A DNA stretch of 64,000 nucleotides from an uncultured Porphyromonadaceae bacterium (GTDB lineage Bacteria > Bacteroidota > Bacteroidia > Bacteroidales > Muribaculaceae). Below are positions 35,597 through 43,374 of this stretch, one piece after another. The stretch lies in NCBI GenBank assembly GCA_900541835.1, contig UQLL01000002.1, positions 87,361-151,360 on the forward strand. Reading direction: 5' to 3'. Under the pieces are notes generated by a model. That model made no database searches, was not told where the DNA came from, and saw nothing but the letters and a program-made list of their open reading frames with translations. The translations under genes and the position numbers were made by a program. How positions within the stretch are numbered: the stretch's first letter is position 1; every line of letters starts with the position of its first letter.

Positions 35597-35950
35597 TTAT
35601 CTGCGGACATAGTGGGGGAGTGGCGGGTCAAGGACCATGGAAATCTCGACGAGGCCGAGAACGGTGCCGCCTGCCGCTTTCCAGGCTGTTTGGTAAATGA
35701 GCTTGTGCTGCCCCTGCTTCTCGATGGTGTAGGCGTTGGTGCGTCCGGTGGCGAGCAGGTCGGCGATGATGGCGCGGGCATGCTCCGGATGGCAGTCCAT
35801 GAGGTTGCGGCCTATCAGGTCGCCGTGCTTGATATACGTCTGGCGGGCGCGTTCGTTCTGGTAGATGATGGTACAGTCGGCGTCGCAGACGGTGATGGCA
35901 CAGGCCATGCCGTCTGCCCAGTCGGGCATGTCAACGGGAAAGGTTTTCAT
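35597..35950 (-). CDS. Single-domain PAS protein
   Basis: The 117-residue protein is almost entirely one PAS domain: ITVCDADCTIIYQNERARQTY (~16-36), then a GRNLMDCHPEHARAII helix region and a final sheet with IYQTAWKAAGGTVLGLVEISM. No kinase or other output domain is attached. The ATG at 35950 is chosen because it starts at a normal PAS N-cap; a longer frame upstream overlaps nrdG and is not protein-like. It overlaps the end of nrdG by 20 bases, so it is co-transcribed with the anaerobic ribonucleotide reductase genes and might sense redox state or a small ligand for them. The several Cys residues are compatible with metal or haem contacts but do not prove them. Confidence 0.65.
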   Translation of the reverse strand: MKTFPVDMPDWADGMACAITVCDADCTIIYQNERARQTYIKHGDLIGRNLMDCHPEHARAIIADLLATGRTNAYTIEKQGQHKLIYQTAWKAAGGTVLGLVEISMVLDPPLPHYVRR

Positions 35951-36392
35951 TGAGGTATATGATTCTTTGGTTGGAGGAGCCGCGGAAGAGAAGGTCGGAG
36001 TCGTATAGCTTCTGGACAAACGGTCCGTCGACGATTGCCTCGGCTCCTCGGACAGCCCTTGCCAGCAACGGGTCGGCAAGAATCTGCTCGTAGGTGAAGC
36101 CGGTGTATATCCACACCTTATGCCCCAGCTCGCCGCACATGCCGATGATGGCCTTCACAGCCTCGGGATGGTACAGAGGGTCACCGCCGGAGAGAGTGAC
36201 GTCGAAGTCCTCCTCGGCAATTACAGCCTTCAGCTCCCCGAGAGTCATATCGGTGCCTGCGGAGAAATCCCAGGACTGCGGATTGTGGCAACCCGGACAC
36301 CGATGCCTGCAGCCGGCGAGGTAGATGGAGGTGCGGAAGCCGGGGCCGTCGACGGTGGTGCCCCGGATTATGTCGAGCACACGGATGGTCAT
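35931..36392 (-). CDS. nrdG: Anaerobic ribonucleotide reductase activating protein
   Basis: The 153-residue radical SAM enzyme installs the glycyl radical on NrdD. The iron-sulphur cysteines are in CRHRCPGC (Cys28, Cys32, Cys35), and SGGDPLYHPE (~77-86) is the SAM-binding GGE-type motif. It is short, as normal for NrdG. The ATG at 36392 overlaps the nrdD stop (ATGA). The frame is open further upstream, but that part is a shadow of nrdD. Confidence 0.9.
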   Translation of the reverse strand: MTIRVLDIIRGTTVDGPGFRTSIYLAGCRHRCPGCHNPQSWDFSAGTDMTLGELKAVIAEEDFDVTLSGGDPLYHPEAVKAIIGMCGELGHKVWIYTGFTYEQILADPLLARAVRGAEAIVDGPFVQKLYDSDLLFRGSSNQRIIYLNENLSR

Positions 36393-38593
36393 TTGTGGAC
36401 AACGCGATCGTGGAGCTCGGCGAGCTTGCCGGAGTTCCAGCGGTCGGTGGTGCCGACCAGGTAGCCGGTGATGCGCTGGATGGTCTCGAAGCGGGCACCG
36501 CACTTGGGACAGTGCTCCTGGGTCTTGTCGGCATTCTCGTAGCCGCATTCGGGGCAGTGGTTTCGGTTGTGGTTGACCGATCCGTAGCCCATGTCGTACT
36601 TGTCCATGAGGTCCACGATCTGCATGATGGCCTCCGGGTTATGGGTGGCGTCGCCGTCGAGCTCGACATAGAAGATGTGTCCGCCGCGGGTCATCTCGTG
36701 GTAGGGAGCCTCCACCTTGGCCTTGTGGCGGGGCGAGCACTGGTAGTAGACAGGCACATGGTTGGAGTTGGTGTAGTAGTCCTTATCGGTGACGCCGGAG
36801 ATGACACCGAACGACTTACGGTCGCGCTTGGTGAAGCGGCCGCTCAGTCCCTCGGCCGGCGTGGCGAGGATGGAGTAGTTATGCCCGTATTGCTCGCAGA
36901 ACTCGTTGGCGCGGGAACGCATGTGGCGCACGATCTTCAGCCCGAGCTTCTGGGCGTCGCAGTCTTCGCCGTGGTGCTTGCCGACCAGGGCTATGAGGCA
37001 TTCCGCCAGACCGATAAAGCCGATGCCGAGTGTGCCCTGGTTGATGACGGACTCTATGGTGTCGTCGCCACAAAGGCGATCGGATCCGTTCCACAGGCGG
37101 CTCATGACCAGCGGGAACTGCTTGGCCAAAGCGGAGGACTGGAACTGGTAGCGATCGTGGAGCTGACGCGCAGTGACGTCAAGGACGTGGTCGAGGCGGG
37201 CAAAGAAGGCATCGATGCGCTCCTGCCGGTCCTGGATGTTCATCACCTCGATGGCCAGTCGCACTATGTTGATGGTGGTGAAGGAGAGGTTGCCGCGGCC
37301 TATGGAGGTCTTGTCGCCATAGCGGTTCTCGAATACGCGGGTGCGGCATCCCATCGTGGCCACCTCGTACTTATACCTCTCGGGATCGTCGGCGCTCCAC
37401 AGCTCATGCTGGTTGAATGAGGCATCGAGGTTGAGGAAATTGGGGAAGAAACGACGTGCGGTGACCTTGCATGCGAGTTCGTACAGGTCGCGGTTGGGAT
37501 CGCCGGGCAAGTAACTGACGCCGCGTTTCTTTTTCCATATCTGTATTGGGAAAATGGCTGTGGCGCCGTTTCCCACACCCTCGTAGGTGGAATGGAGCAG
37601 CTCGCGGATGATGCAGCGGCCCTCGGCGGAAGTGTCCGTGCCGTAATTGATGGAGGAGAAGACCACCTGGTTGCCCCCGCGGCTGTGGATGGTGTTCATG
37701 TTGTGGATGAAGGCCTCCATAGCCTGGTGCACGCGGCCCACTGTCTGGTTCATGGCATGCCGAAGGGCTCTCTCCTCCCCCTGAAGGCCGTCCAGCGGAC
37801 GCTGCTCGTAGTCCTTCAGCGCCTCGTCATAATGGGAAGAAAGGTCCAGACCCATCACATCCTCGACTTTCTTCAGTTCCTCGATGTATGTCTTGCGCAC
37901 AAAGGGGGCGAGATAGAAGTCGAATGCGGGTATGGCCTGGCCGCCGTGCATCTCGTTCTGTGCCGTCTCCAGGGATATGCAGGCGATGACGGAGGCCGTC
38001 TCGATACGCTTGGCGGGACGCGACTCGCCATGCCCCGCCACGAAGCCGTGACACAGGATGCGGTCCAGGGGATGCTGCACACAAGTCAGCGACTTGGTAG
38101 GGTAGTAGTCCTTGTCGTGGATGTGGATGTAATTACTGTTGACCGCCTGCCGGGCCTCGTCGCTGAGCAGGTAGTCGTCGACGAACGGCTTAGTGGACTC
38201 TGAGGCGAACTTCATCATCATGCCGGCGGGAGAGTCGGCGTTCATGTTCGCATTCTCGCGGGTGACGTCGTTGTTCTTGGCGGCAATGATCTCCATGAAG
38301 AGGTCGCGGGTCTTGGCACGGCGGGCTATGGAACGCTTGTCGCGATAAGCGATGTAGCGCTTGGCGACGTCCTTGCGGCTGGATTTCATGAGCTCCAGCT
38401 CGACACGGTCCTGGATGTCCTCGACGCTCATGCGCTGCGGAGAGGTCATGGCGATGCGGTCGGCAATCTTCTGGATGAGGCCCTCGTCCTCGCCCTGTTC
38501 GGTGGCGAGCATGGCCTTGCGGATGGCGCCCTTGATTTTTTCCTCGTTGAAGCCGACTACGCGGCCGTCACGCTTTACTACTACTTCTATCAT
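36389..38593 (-). CDS. nrdD: Anaerobic (class III) ribonucleoside-triphosphate reductase
   Basis: The 734-residue enzyme reduces ribonucleotides to deoxyribonucleotides in anoxic cells. The N-terminal ATP-cone (MIEVVVKRDGRVVGFNEEKI, ~1-20 onward) gives allosteric control; the C-terminal zinc site has CPEC (680-683) and CPKC (695-698); the radical glycine is in RITGYL (~Gly710). The ATG at 38593 is chosen since it is the start of the ATP-cone; an upstream in-frame ATG at 38680 lies before the promoter box. The downstream nrdG overlap makes this an nrdDG operon followed by a PAS protein. Confidence 0.93.
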   Translation of the reverse strand: MIEVVVKRDGRVVGFNEEKIKGAIRKAMLATEQGEDEGLIQKIADRIAMTSPQRMSVEDIQDRVELELMKSSRKDVAKRYIAYRDKRSIARRAKTRDLFMEIIAAKNNDVTRENANMNADSPAGMMMKFASESTKPFVDDYLLSDEARQAVNSNYIHIHDKDYYPTKSLTCVQHPLDRILCHGFVAGHGESRPAKRIETASVIACISLETAQNEMHGGQAIPAFDFYLAPFVRKTYIEELKKVEDVMGLDLSSHYDEALKDYEQRPLDGLQGEERALRHAMNQTVGRVHQAMEAFIHNMNTIHSRGGNQVVFSSINYGTDTSAEGRCIIRELLHSTYEGVGNGATAIFPIQIWKKKRGVSYLPGDPNRDLYELACKVTARRFFPNFLNLDASFNQHELWSADDPERYKYEVATMGCRTRVFENRYGDKTSIGRGNLSFTTINIVRLAIEVMNIQDRQERIDAFFARLDHVLDVTARQLHDRYQFQSSALAKQFPLVMSRLWNGSDRLCGDDTIESVINQGTLGIGFIGLAECLIALVGKHHGEDCDAQKLGLKIVRHMRSRANEFCEQYGHNYSILATPAEGLSGRFTKRDRKSFGVISGVTDKDYYTNSNHVPVYYQCSPRHKAKVEAPYHEMTRGGHIFYVELDGDATHNPEAIMQIVDLMDKYDMGYGSVNHNRNHCPECGYENADKTQEHCPKCGARFETIQRITGYLVGTTDRWNSGKLAELHDRVVHK

Positions 38594-38938
38594 GGAATCA
38601 GATGAGTGTCCGGGGGGTGATTGAAAGCTTCTACCTTTGGAAAGGCGGTACAAAGGTAGGCAATTCTTTTCAAACCACAAACCTTTCAGCGAAAAGATTC
38701 ATCATAAAATTTTCTTTTTGGAAAATTTTCAAAGCTTATACAGAGACAAAAAGCATTATATTATAGGACGTTACAAAAAATTTCGGAAAACTTTACGCCT
38801 CAGGACTCACGATGTGCCGCACCAAATCAGACACCAGGCCAAGACTTAGGACTTGTTGCCACAATGAGCCTGAAGACCAAGTCAGTGGGGAGGACAACCG
38901 CATAGGGGCATAATGCGTTCTAAAGAGAAAAAGCATAG
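38594..38938. other. AT-rich intergenic tract
   Basis: This 345-base gap between divergent nrdD and the malic enzyme gene contains the nrdD promoter and an AT-rich palindrome AAAATTTTC/GAAAATTTT (38706-38729, 6-base loop). I see no gene and no convincing TAnnTTTG box for the malic enzyme. Confidence 0.55.
38651..38658 (-). promoter_or_regulatory. Promoter -7 box for nrdD
   Basis: TACCTTTG on the minus strand, 57 bases before the ATG at 38593; a second TACCTTTG lies at 38632-38639 on the plus strand within the leader, forming a short palindrome-like pair. Confidence 0.55.
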
Positions 38939-40306
38939 ATGAGAAGCACTGACAGAGAAAAAGCGCTGAGATACCACGAGGATATCCGCCCGGGCAAGAT
39001 AGAGGTCATGCCCACCAAGCCGTATGCCGACCAGCGCGACCTGTCGCTGGCCTATTCTCCCGGCGTGGCGTGGCCCTGCCTGGAAATCAAGGAGCACCCG
39101 CAGGATGCCTACCGCTATACCGACAAAGGAAACCTCGTGGCCGTCATCAGCAACGGCACAGCCGTACTCGGCCTCGGCAACATCGGCGCCGTGGCCGCCA
39201 AACCCGTAATGGAGGGAAAGGCGCTGCTGTTCAAGATATTCGCCGGCGTCGACGCGTTCGACATCGAAGTCAACGAAACCGACATCGACAAATTTGTGGA
39301 GACCGTCAAGGCGATTGCCCCCACCTTCGGCGGAATAAACCTCGAGGACATCCGTTCGCCCGAATGCTTCTACATAGAGAAAAAACTCAAAGAGGCGGTA
39401 GACATACCCGTGATGCACGACGACCAGCACGGCACGGCCATAATCTCCGGAGCGGCATTGCTCAACGCCATCGACCTGCAAGGGAAGCGGATCGAGGATG
39501 CGCGGCTGGTGGTGAACGGCGCGGGTGCAGCCGCCATATCCTGCACCCGCCTCTACATGGAGCTCGGCATACGCAAGAGCAATATAATAATGTGCGACAG
39601 CCACGGCCCCATAACCCTACGACGCGAACAGAATGGCGACCGCCTCAACGACTTCAAACGGGAGTTCATGACCGATCGCGACGTCAGCAGCCTGGCCGAG
39701 GCGCTTATAGACGCTGACATCTTCCTGGGCCTCAGCGTCAAGGACGTGCTGACAACGGAGATGATACGCACCATGGCCCCCAAACCCATAGTCTTCGCGC
39801 TGGCCAACCCGGACCCGGAGATACCATACCACAAAGCCATCGCGGCTGCCGACGACATCATCTTCGCCACCGGACGCAGCGACCTGCCCAACCAGGTCAA
39901 CAACGTGCTCGGCTTCCCCTACATCTTCCGCGGAGCCCTCGACTGCCGCGCCACCTGCATCAACGAAGAAATGAAGCTGGCGGCCTGCCGCGCCATCGCC
40001 GACATCGCCCGCCTGCCGGTGCCCCAATCAGTGAGCCGAGCCTACGGAGGCAAGGACTTTCGCTTCGGCCGCCAGTACATACTGCCCAAGCCCATGGACC
40101 CGCGCCTGCTGCCCGAAGTGGCCTCGGCCGTGGCACAGACGGCCGCCATGACCGACGCGGCCAGACTGCCCATCGCCGACCTCGACGCCTACCGCCAGCA
40201 CCTGCGCCGACTTCTCGGCCACGACCCCTCCGTGCCCACATCCCAATACGCCCCACAGGCTGCCAACAGAACGATAACGTCGAAAGGGGTTAAACAAGCC
40301 ATCTGA
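38939..40306 (+). CDS. Malic enzyme, short form without a phosphotransacetylase domain
   Basis: The 455-residue enzyme decarboxylates malate to pyruvate with NAD(P). The malic N-terminal domain has LAYSPGVAWPCLEI (~36-49), the metal/substrate region has HDDQHGTA (~160-167), and the nucleotide loop is GAGAAAIS (~194-201). The bacterial MaeB type common in Bacteroidales continues for about 300 more residues with a phosphotransacetylase-like domain; here the protein ends shortly after LPKPMDPRLLPEVA with a His/Pro/Gln-rich tail and no remnant of that domain follows. It is a complete catalytic unit, so it could be a genuine short form or the product of a deletion. A hairpin terminator follows. 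Confidence 0.8.
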   Translation: MRSTDREKALRYHEDIRPGKIEVMPTKPYADQRDLSLAYSPGVAWPCLEIKEHPQDAYRYTDKGNLVAVISNGTAVLGLGNIGAVAAKPVMEGKALLFKIFAGVDAFDIEVNETDIDKFVETVKAIAPTFGGINLEDIRSPECFYIEKKLKEAVDIPVMHDDQHGTAIISGAALLNAIDLQGKRIEDARLVVNGAGAAAISCTRLYMELGIRKSNIIMCDSHGPITLRREQNGDRLNDFKREFMTDRDVSSLAEALIDADIFLGLSVKDVLTTEMIRTMAPKPIVFALANPDPEIPYHKAIAAADDIIFATGRSDLPNQVNNVLGFPYIFRGALDCRATCINEEMKLAACRAIADIARLPVPQSVSRAYGGKDFRFGRQYILPKPMDPRLLPEVASAVAQTAAMTDAARLPIADLDAYRQHLRRLLGHDPSVPTSQYAPQAANRTITSKGVKQAI

Positions 40307-40393
40307 ACAAGATGAGGCGGCACTCAATCGGGTGTCGCCCCTATTGTGGGTATCAATAATTTTTAGTAATCGTGCGACACAATAGAGCCTAAG

Positions 40394-40427
40394 AGCCACC
40401 ATCCTTAACGGGACAGGTGGCTTTTTC
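40394..40427 (+). terminator. Terminator after the malic enzyme gene
   Basis: AGCCACC (40394-40400) pairs with GGTGGCT (40416-40422) and is followed by a T-run, the classic intrinsic form. Confidence 0.8.
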
Positions 40428-40517
40428 TCTTTAACTCGATTTTCAAACCACGCCGAGAGCCTTAGACCCGATGCCGTTTTTGCGGTCTCGGCTTTAATTG
40501 TTTAAGGCGATGACTAT

Positions 40518-40736
40518 TTACTTACCCTCGTTAAGCCACTTTTCAATATCCTCTTTAGACGAAAAGAGGGAAATCCCTTTACGCTCTTTCGCAATGCACT
40601 CGCGTTCCGCTTTGCCCTCAGGGTCATATTTATCAGCGATACGTTTGATGTTATCACACGCACCCCACAGCTTGAAGAAAAGGATGATGTTGAGGACAGC
40701 CCAGACGAGGGCGATTATGCCTAATAGAATCTCCAT
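40518..40736 (-). CDS. Small single-pass membrane protein, unrecognised
   Basis: The 72-residue protein has one N-terminal hydrophobic helix (ILLGIIALVWAVLNIILFF, ~3-21) and a charged C-terminal tail with many Lys/Glu residues (~30-72), ending DIEKWLNEGK. The ATG at 40736 is chosen; an in-frame TTG nine bases earlier is less likely. A promoter box lies at 40764. Base composition drops sharply compared with the neighbours on the left, as for the next gene. No family is recognised; a membrane-anchored regulator or an acquired accessory gene are both possible. Confidence 0.55.
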   Translation of the reverse strand: MEILLGIIALVWAVLNIILFFKLWGACDNIKRIADKYDPEGKAERECIAKERKGISLFSSKEDIEKWLNEGK

Positions 40737-40763
40737 AGCGAGCAAAATTTAGTTTCCGATACG

Positions 40764-40771
40764 CAAAGTTA
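40764..40771 (-). promoter_or_regulatory. Promoter -7 box for the small membrane protein
   Basis: TAACTTTG on the minus strand, 27 bases before the ATG at 40736. Confidence 0.55.
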
Positions 40772-40919
40772 GCAATAAAATCTGAATAATAGGGCGGACA
40801 ACTTGATATTTTCCGTAAAGTTTGACTTAGAAAAAGGAGTAAAGGATGCGATTAAAGATTGGAACGACAAGTATGCTAAGAAGTTGGAGGACTACTTATC
40901 CCACATAAAAGAAACCACC

Positions 40920-41363
40920 TTATATCCATCTTCGGGGTGCTTGATAAATCCTAATAAGTTTAGAGTTATTAAACTCTCCACCCTCGTTCTTATATAAATC
41001 AAGATACGCCCTATACATCACACCCTCATATTTGCCATCTTCCCCACCTTCTCCAATGGTCAGGTCTTTAATGGAATATAAATCAATCTTTTCTTCGGAA
41101 ATGTCAATGAACTCCCATTGTGTGAATATCTCTCCGATTTGGAAATATCTCTCTACGAGATTGTCGGGTATCTCCACACTATCCAACATTGCTTTAACCA
41201 TTCCATTGAATACTAAGGCGTTATCCAAGCCTTTGATTGACTTATCATCACCCCGACTTATAGCTTCCATTGCTTGCTCTGCGAATATTTCGGGGCTGTC
41301 TGATGAATTGCATGATGCAATGCTTATTAGCAATGCAATCATGATGACGAGTTTGATTTTCAT
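40920..41363 (-). CDS. Small lipoprotein, unrecognised
   Basis: The 147-residue protein has a lipoprotein signal (LLISIASC, Cys18). The mature part has an acidic helical segment (~24-75) followed by a strand-rich end (EEKIDLYSIKDLTIGEGG, GVMYRAYLDLY). The start at 41363 gives the signal peptide; the frame is open 30 bases further but through the promoter box at 41383. Codon use is AT-rich unlike the GC-rich surroundings, which suggests transfer. The overall layout (short helical half, then an NTF2-like sheet) is common among small Bacteroidales lipoproteins of unknown function, but I cannot name a family. Confidence 0.55.
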   Translation of the reverse strand: MKIKLVIMIALLISIASCNSSDSPEIFAEQAMEAISRGDDKSIKGLDNALVFNGMVKAMLDSVEIPDNLVERYFQIGEIFTQWEFIDISEEKIDLYSIKDLTIGEGGEDGKYEGVMYRAYLDLYKNEGGEFNNSKLIRIYQAPRRWI

Positions 41364-41382
41364 ATTGATGCTTTTAGGAGTG

Positions 41383-41390
41383 CAAAGGTA
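41383..41390 (-). promoter_or_regulatory. Promoter -7 box for the small lipoprotein
   Basis: TACCTTTG on the minus strand, 19 bases before the ATG at 41363. Confidence 0.55.
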
Positions 41391-41398
41391 CACATTTT

Positions 41399-41632
41399 CT
41401 AAAAATCGTAAACGCAGGTGGAGGCAGTATCAACGAGATAAACGCCCGAATGGGAGAGCTTGTAAAGCAATGGAACGCTTTATCGGAGGCTCAACGCATC
41501 GGGAACTTTACTCCCGAAGCCAAAAAGATAACCCCTGACACCTCGCAGACAAGAGCCTCAGCGGCGATTACGCCGCCATGGAACATTCCTAACCCACCTG
41601 TTAGAAACTCATGCCAGCCTCATATCCGCTGA
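41399..41632 (+). pseudogene. Probable C-terminal fragment of a lost gene
   Basis: An open frame here encodes a protein-like stretch (INEINARMGELVKQWNAL, then EAQRIGNFTPEAKKITPD) with a helical, amphipathic look and normal composition, but it has no upstream start region or promoter of its own: the upstream codons run into the promoter of the oppositely oriented lipoprotein. I read it as the tail of a gene whose front was deleted, perhaps from a phage or mobile element. Whether the ATG at 41450 is used is unknown. Confidence 0.3.
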
Positions 41633-41848
41633 TGCGCTTAACGACGTACCATACTGTGCACAACCGTACTCTATTTAACATAATTCACATTATATTAATA
41701 ATCAATCTTGCTTGCTGGCAAACCGGCAATATTATACACGGGACAACCATCGTCAGCTTTTGAGCTGTTCAGCAATAGCGGTTAGCCTGTCAGTGCTGAA
41801 GTTCAATCTCTCCATCATGGCCATTGGCTACAATTCAGAAAAAAATAC

Positions 41849-41856
41849 TATCTTTG
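41849..41856 (+). promoter_or_regulatory. Promoter -7 box 4 nt from the Nudix start codon
   Basis: TATCTTTG is followed by CCAC and then the ATG at 41861. Transcription would begin at or next to the start codon. Confidence 0.7.
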
Positions 41857-41860
41857 CCAC

Positions 41861-42373
41861 ATGGATTTCAGATTCTGTCCCGACTGCGGTTCGCCGCTCA
41901 GTTTCCGCGAACTCGGCGACGAGGGCATGGTGCCATGGTGCGAAACGTGTGACAAGCCATGGTTTCCCATGTTCCCCGTGGCAATGATCGCCTTGGTCTA
42001 TAACGAAAAAGGCGAAGTACTGCTACTCCACCAAGACTACATCTCACACTCCCGATGCAACCTCGTTTCGGGGTACCTCAAACCCGGCGAGGACGCAGAG
42101 ACCACCGCCATACGCGAAATTGCCGAAGAAACAGGCCAGCAAGTCGAGAAACTGGATTTGGTGTGCACACGCTGGTTCGAGCGCAAACAGATGCTTATGA
42201 TAGGCTTCCTGGCCGGCGTCACGGAACAGCCGCTGCGCATCAGCACGGAAGTCGACTACGCTCTTTGGGCTTCCCCAAACACGCTCCTCGACCAGGTCGT
42301 AAACCGGCCTGGCTCAGTCGCACGTTATCTATGTGACATCTACTTAAAAGAACTGGACACAGACAATCATTGA
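41861..42373 (+). CDS. Zinc-ribbon Nudix hydrolase, NudC-like
   Basis: The 170-residue protein has an N-terminal zinc ribbon (Cys6, Cys9, Cys27, Cys30) and a Nudix domain. The Nudix box runs from Gly71 to about residue 93 with Glu77 and the REIAEETG core (85-92), which binds the catalytic metal. This order of ribbon then Nudix resembles NADH pyrophosphatase (NudC), but the protein lacks the large NudC N-terminal domain and the downstream SQPWPFPxS motif, so NADH as substrate is uncertain. It is a single-gene unit with a promoter box only four bases before the start codon. Confidence 0.8.
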   Translation: MDFRFCPDCGSPLSFRELGDEGMVPWCETCDKPWFPMFPVAMIALVYNEKGEVLLLHQDYISHSRCNLVSGYLKPGEDAETTAIREIAEETGQQVEKLDLVCTRWFERKQMLMIGFLAGVTEQPLRISTEVDYALWASPNTLLDQVVNRPGSVARYLCDIYLKELDTDNH

Positions 42374-42461
42374 ACGTGTCCATTAGAATATGTTGCCACC
42401 TGTGCGGGGAGCACATTGGCGTTGGCACTGCTCTGCTGTAGAGCTTCAGCTCGGAAAATTC

Positions 42462-43073
42462 TCACATGCTCTCGGGATATGCCGCATACTTTGCATACAC
42501 GGCACGGTCCACGCTACGTCCCCCGTCCGTATTCAGTGCGGCCTTGAAGCCCTTTACGAACCGCACGTACGTGGCAGTGTCATTGCCACAGGCACGCCGA
42601 AACGCCGCAATTTCGCCATCTACCTGCTGCAACGTCATCTTCTTCTCGCGCAGAGCCTTAAAATACTCGATGCCCAGACGCAGGCCCAGGCCCAGAGAAT
42701 CCTCCTGACCGGCAGCCTTCATCAGCCTCATACGCTCATCAAGCGGAAGTTCGCCCGACAGCTGCTCGAATTCCAAGATGAACTTCTCCTGCCTGTCACC
42801 CATATTCTGGTAATGCTGATACGCATAATTATATGCCGAGCTCAAAGAGCCTATGCGCACCTCGGGGTCGCTGGACAGTGACGAATACACAATAAAGCGT
42901 GCCACCGAATCCGGCTCCACCGCCTCCATCATGTACGCCACCTTCTGCTCGTCGGAGCGTCCCTGGAAATCCTTAGGCAAATCTCTGTTGCCATCTTTGC
43001 CCGTACCCGAGCATGCACTTGACAAAAGCGCCAATACCAGGCCCGAAAGCCCTAAGCAGAACTTCTTCATCAT
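42462..43073 (-). CDS. Lipoprotein of unknown function
   Basis: The 203-residue protein has a lipoprotein signal (ALLSSAC, Cys21), then a mainly helical mature part with DEQKVAYMMEAVEPDSVARFIVYSSL and AYNYAYQHYQNMGD stretches and an acidic helix pair. No enzymatic motif is seen. It is the last host gene before the tRNA and prophage and is transcribed away from them. The first in-frame Met (43073) is followed at once by another, so either could be used. The family is not recognised. Confidence 0.65.
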   Translation of the reverse strand: MMKKFCLGLSGLVLALLSSACSGTGKDGNRDLPKDFQGRSDEQKVAYMMEAVEPDSVARFIVYSSLSSDPEVRIGSLSSAYNYAYQHYQNMGDRQEKFILEFEQLSGELPLDERMRLMKAAGQEDSLGLGLRLGIEYFKALREKKMTLQQVDGEIAAFRRACGNDTATYVRFVKGFKAALNTDGGRSVDRAVYAKYAAYPESM

Positions 43074-43145
43074 GAGTCAAAACAAAATTTCACCGCGAAA
43101 TTACAAAAAAAATCCCAAATCCTTTGCCATCTCAAAAAAAACACC

Positions 43146-43153
43146 TAACTTTG
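43146..43153 (+). promoter_or_regulatory. Promoter -7 box for the tRNA-Ser gene
   Basis: TAACTTTG, about 85 bases upstream of the mature tRNA start at 43238; no other plus-strand gene begins between them. Confidence 0.5.
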
Positions 43154-43237
43154 CACCGTCAAAGAGAGAGACCCCCTGCAGTTCACTCTTGAACGGCACT
43201 GACACGCCTCTCCCCCACCACTTTGACACGACATATT

Positions 43238-43325
43238 GGAGCGATGCTCGAGTGGCTTAAGAGGCACGCCTGGAAAGCGTGTATACGCCAAAAGCGTATC
43301 GCGGGTTCGAATCCCGCTTGCTCCG
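43238..43325 (+). tRNA. tRNA-Ser (anticodon GGA)
   Basis: An 88-base class II tRNA: acceptor GGAGCGA/TTGCTCC with discriminator G at 43325, anticodon stem CACGC/GCGTG with loop CTGGAAA giving anticodon GGA, a long variable arm (TACGC/GCGTA), and T-arm GCGGG-TTCGAAT-CCCGC. CCA is not fully encoded. The prophage integrase gene lies just downstream, so the 3' end of this gene is the likely attachment site. Confidence 0.93.
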
Positions 43326-43328
43326 CAA

Positions 43329-43374
43329 GATAAGCGCCGAATTTTCAAGCAGTTACGAAAATTCGGCGCTTATC
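43329..43374. terminator. 18-bp perfect hairpin directly after the tRNA
   Basis: GATAAGCGCCGAATTTTC (43329-43346) and its perfect complement (43357-43374) flank a 10-base loop, beginning four bases after the tRNA. It has no T-run. It may end tRNA transcription and/or be part of the attachment-site region. Confidence 0.6.

Larger units (their letters stand above)
41394..41860. other. Gap of low GC with one gene fragment
   Basis: The 467 bases before the Nudix gene contain only the gene fragment (41399-41632), an AT-rich stretch (41640-41740) and the Nudix promoter. Nothing else is recognised. Confidence 0.5.
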
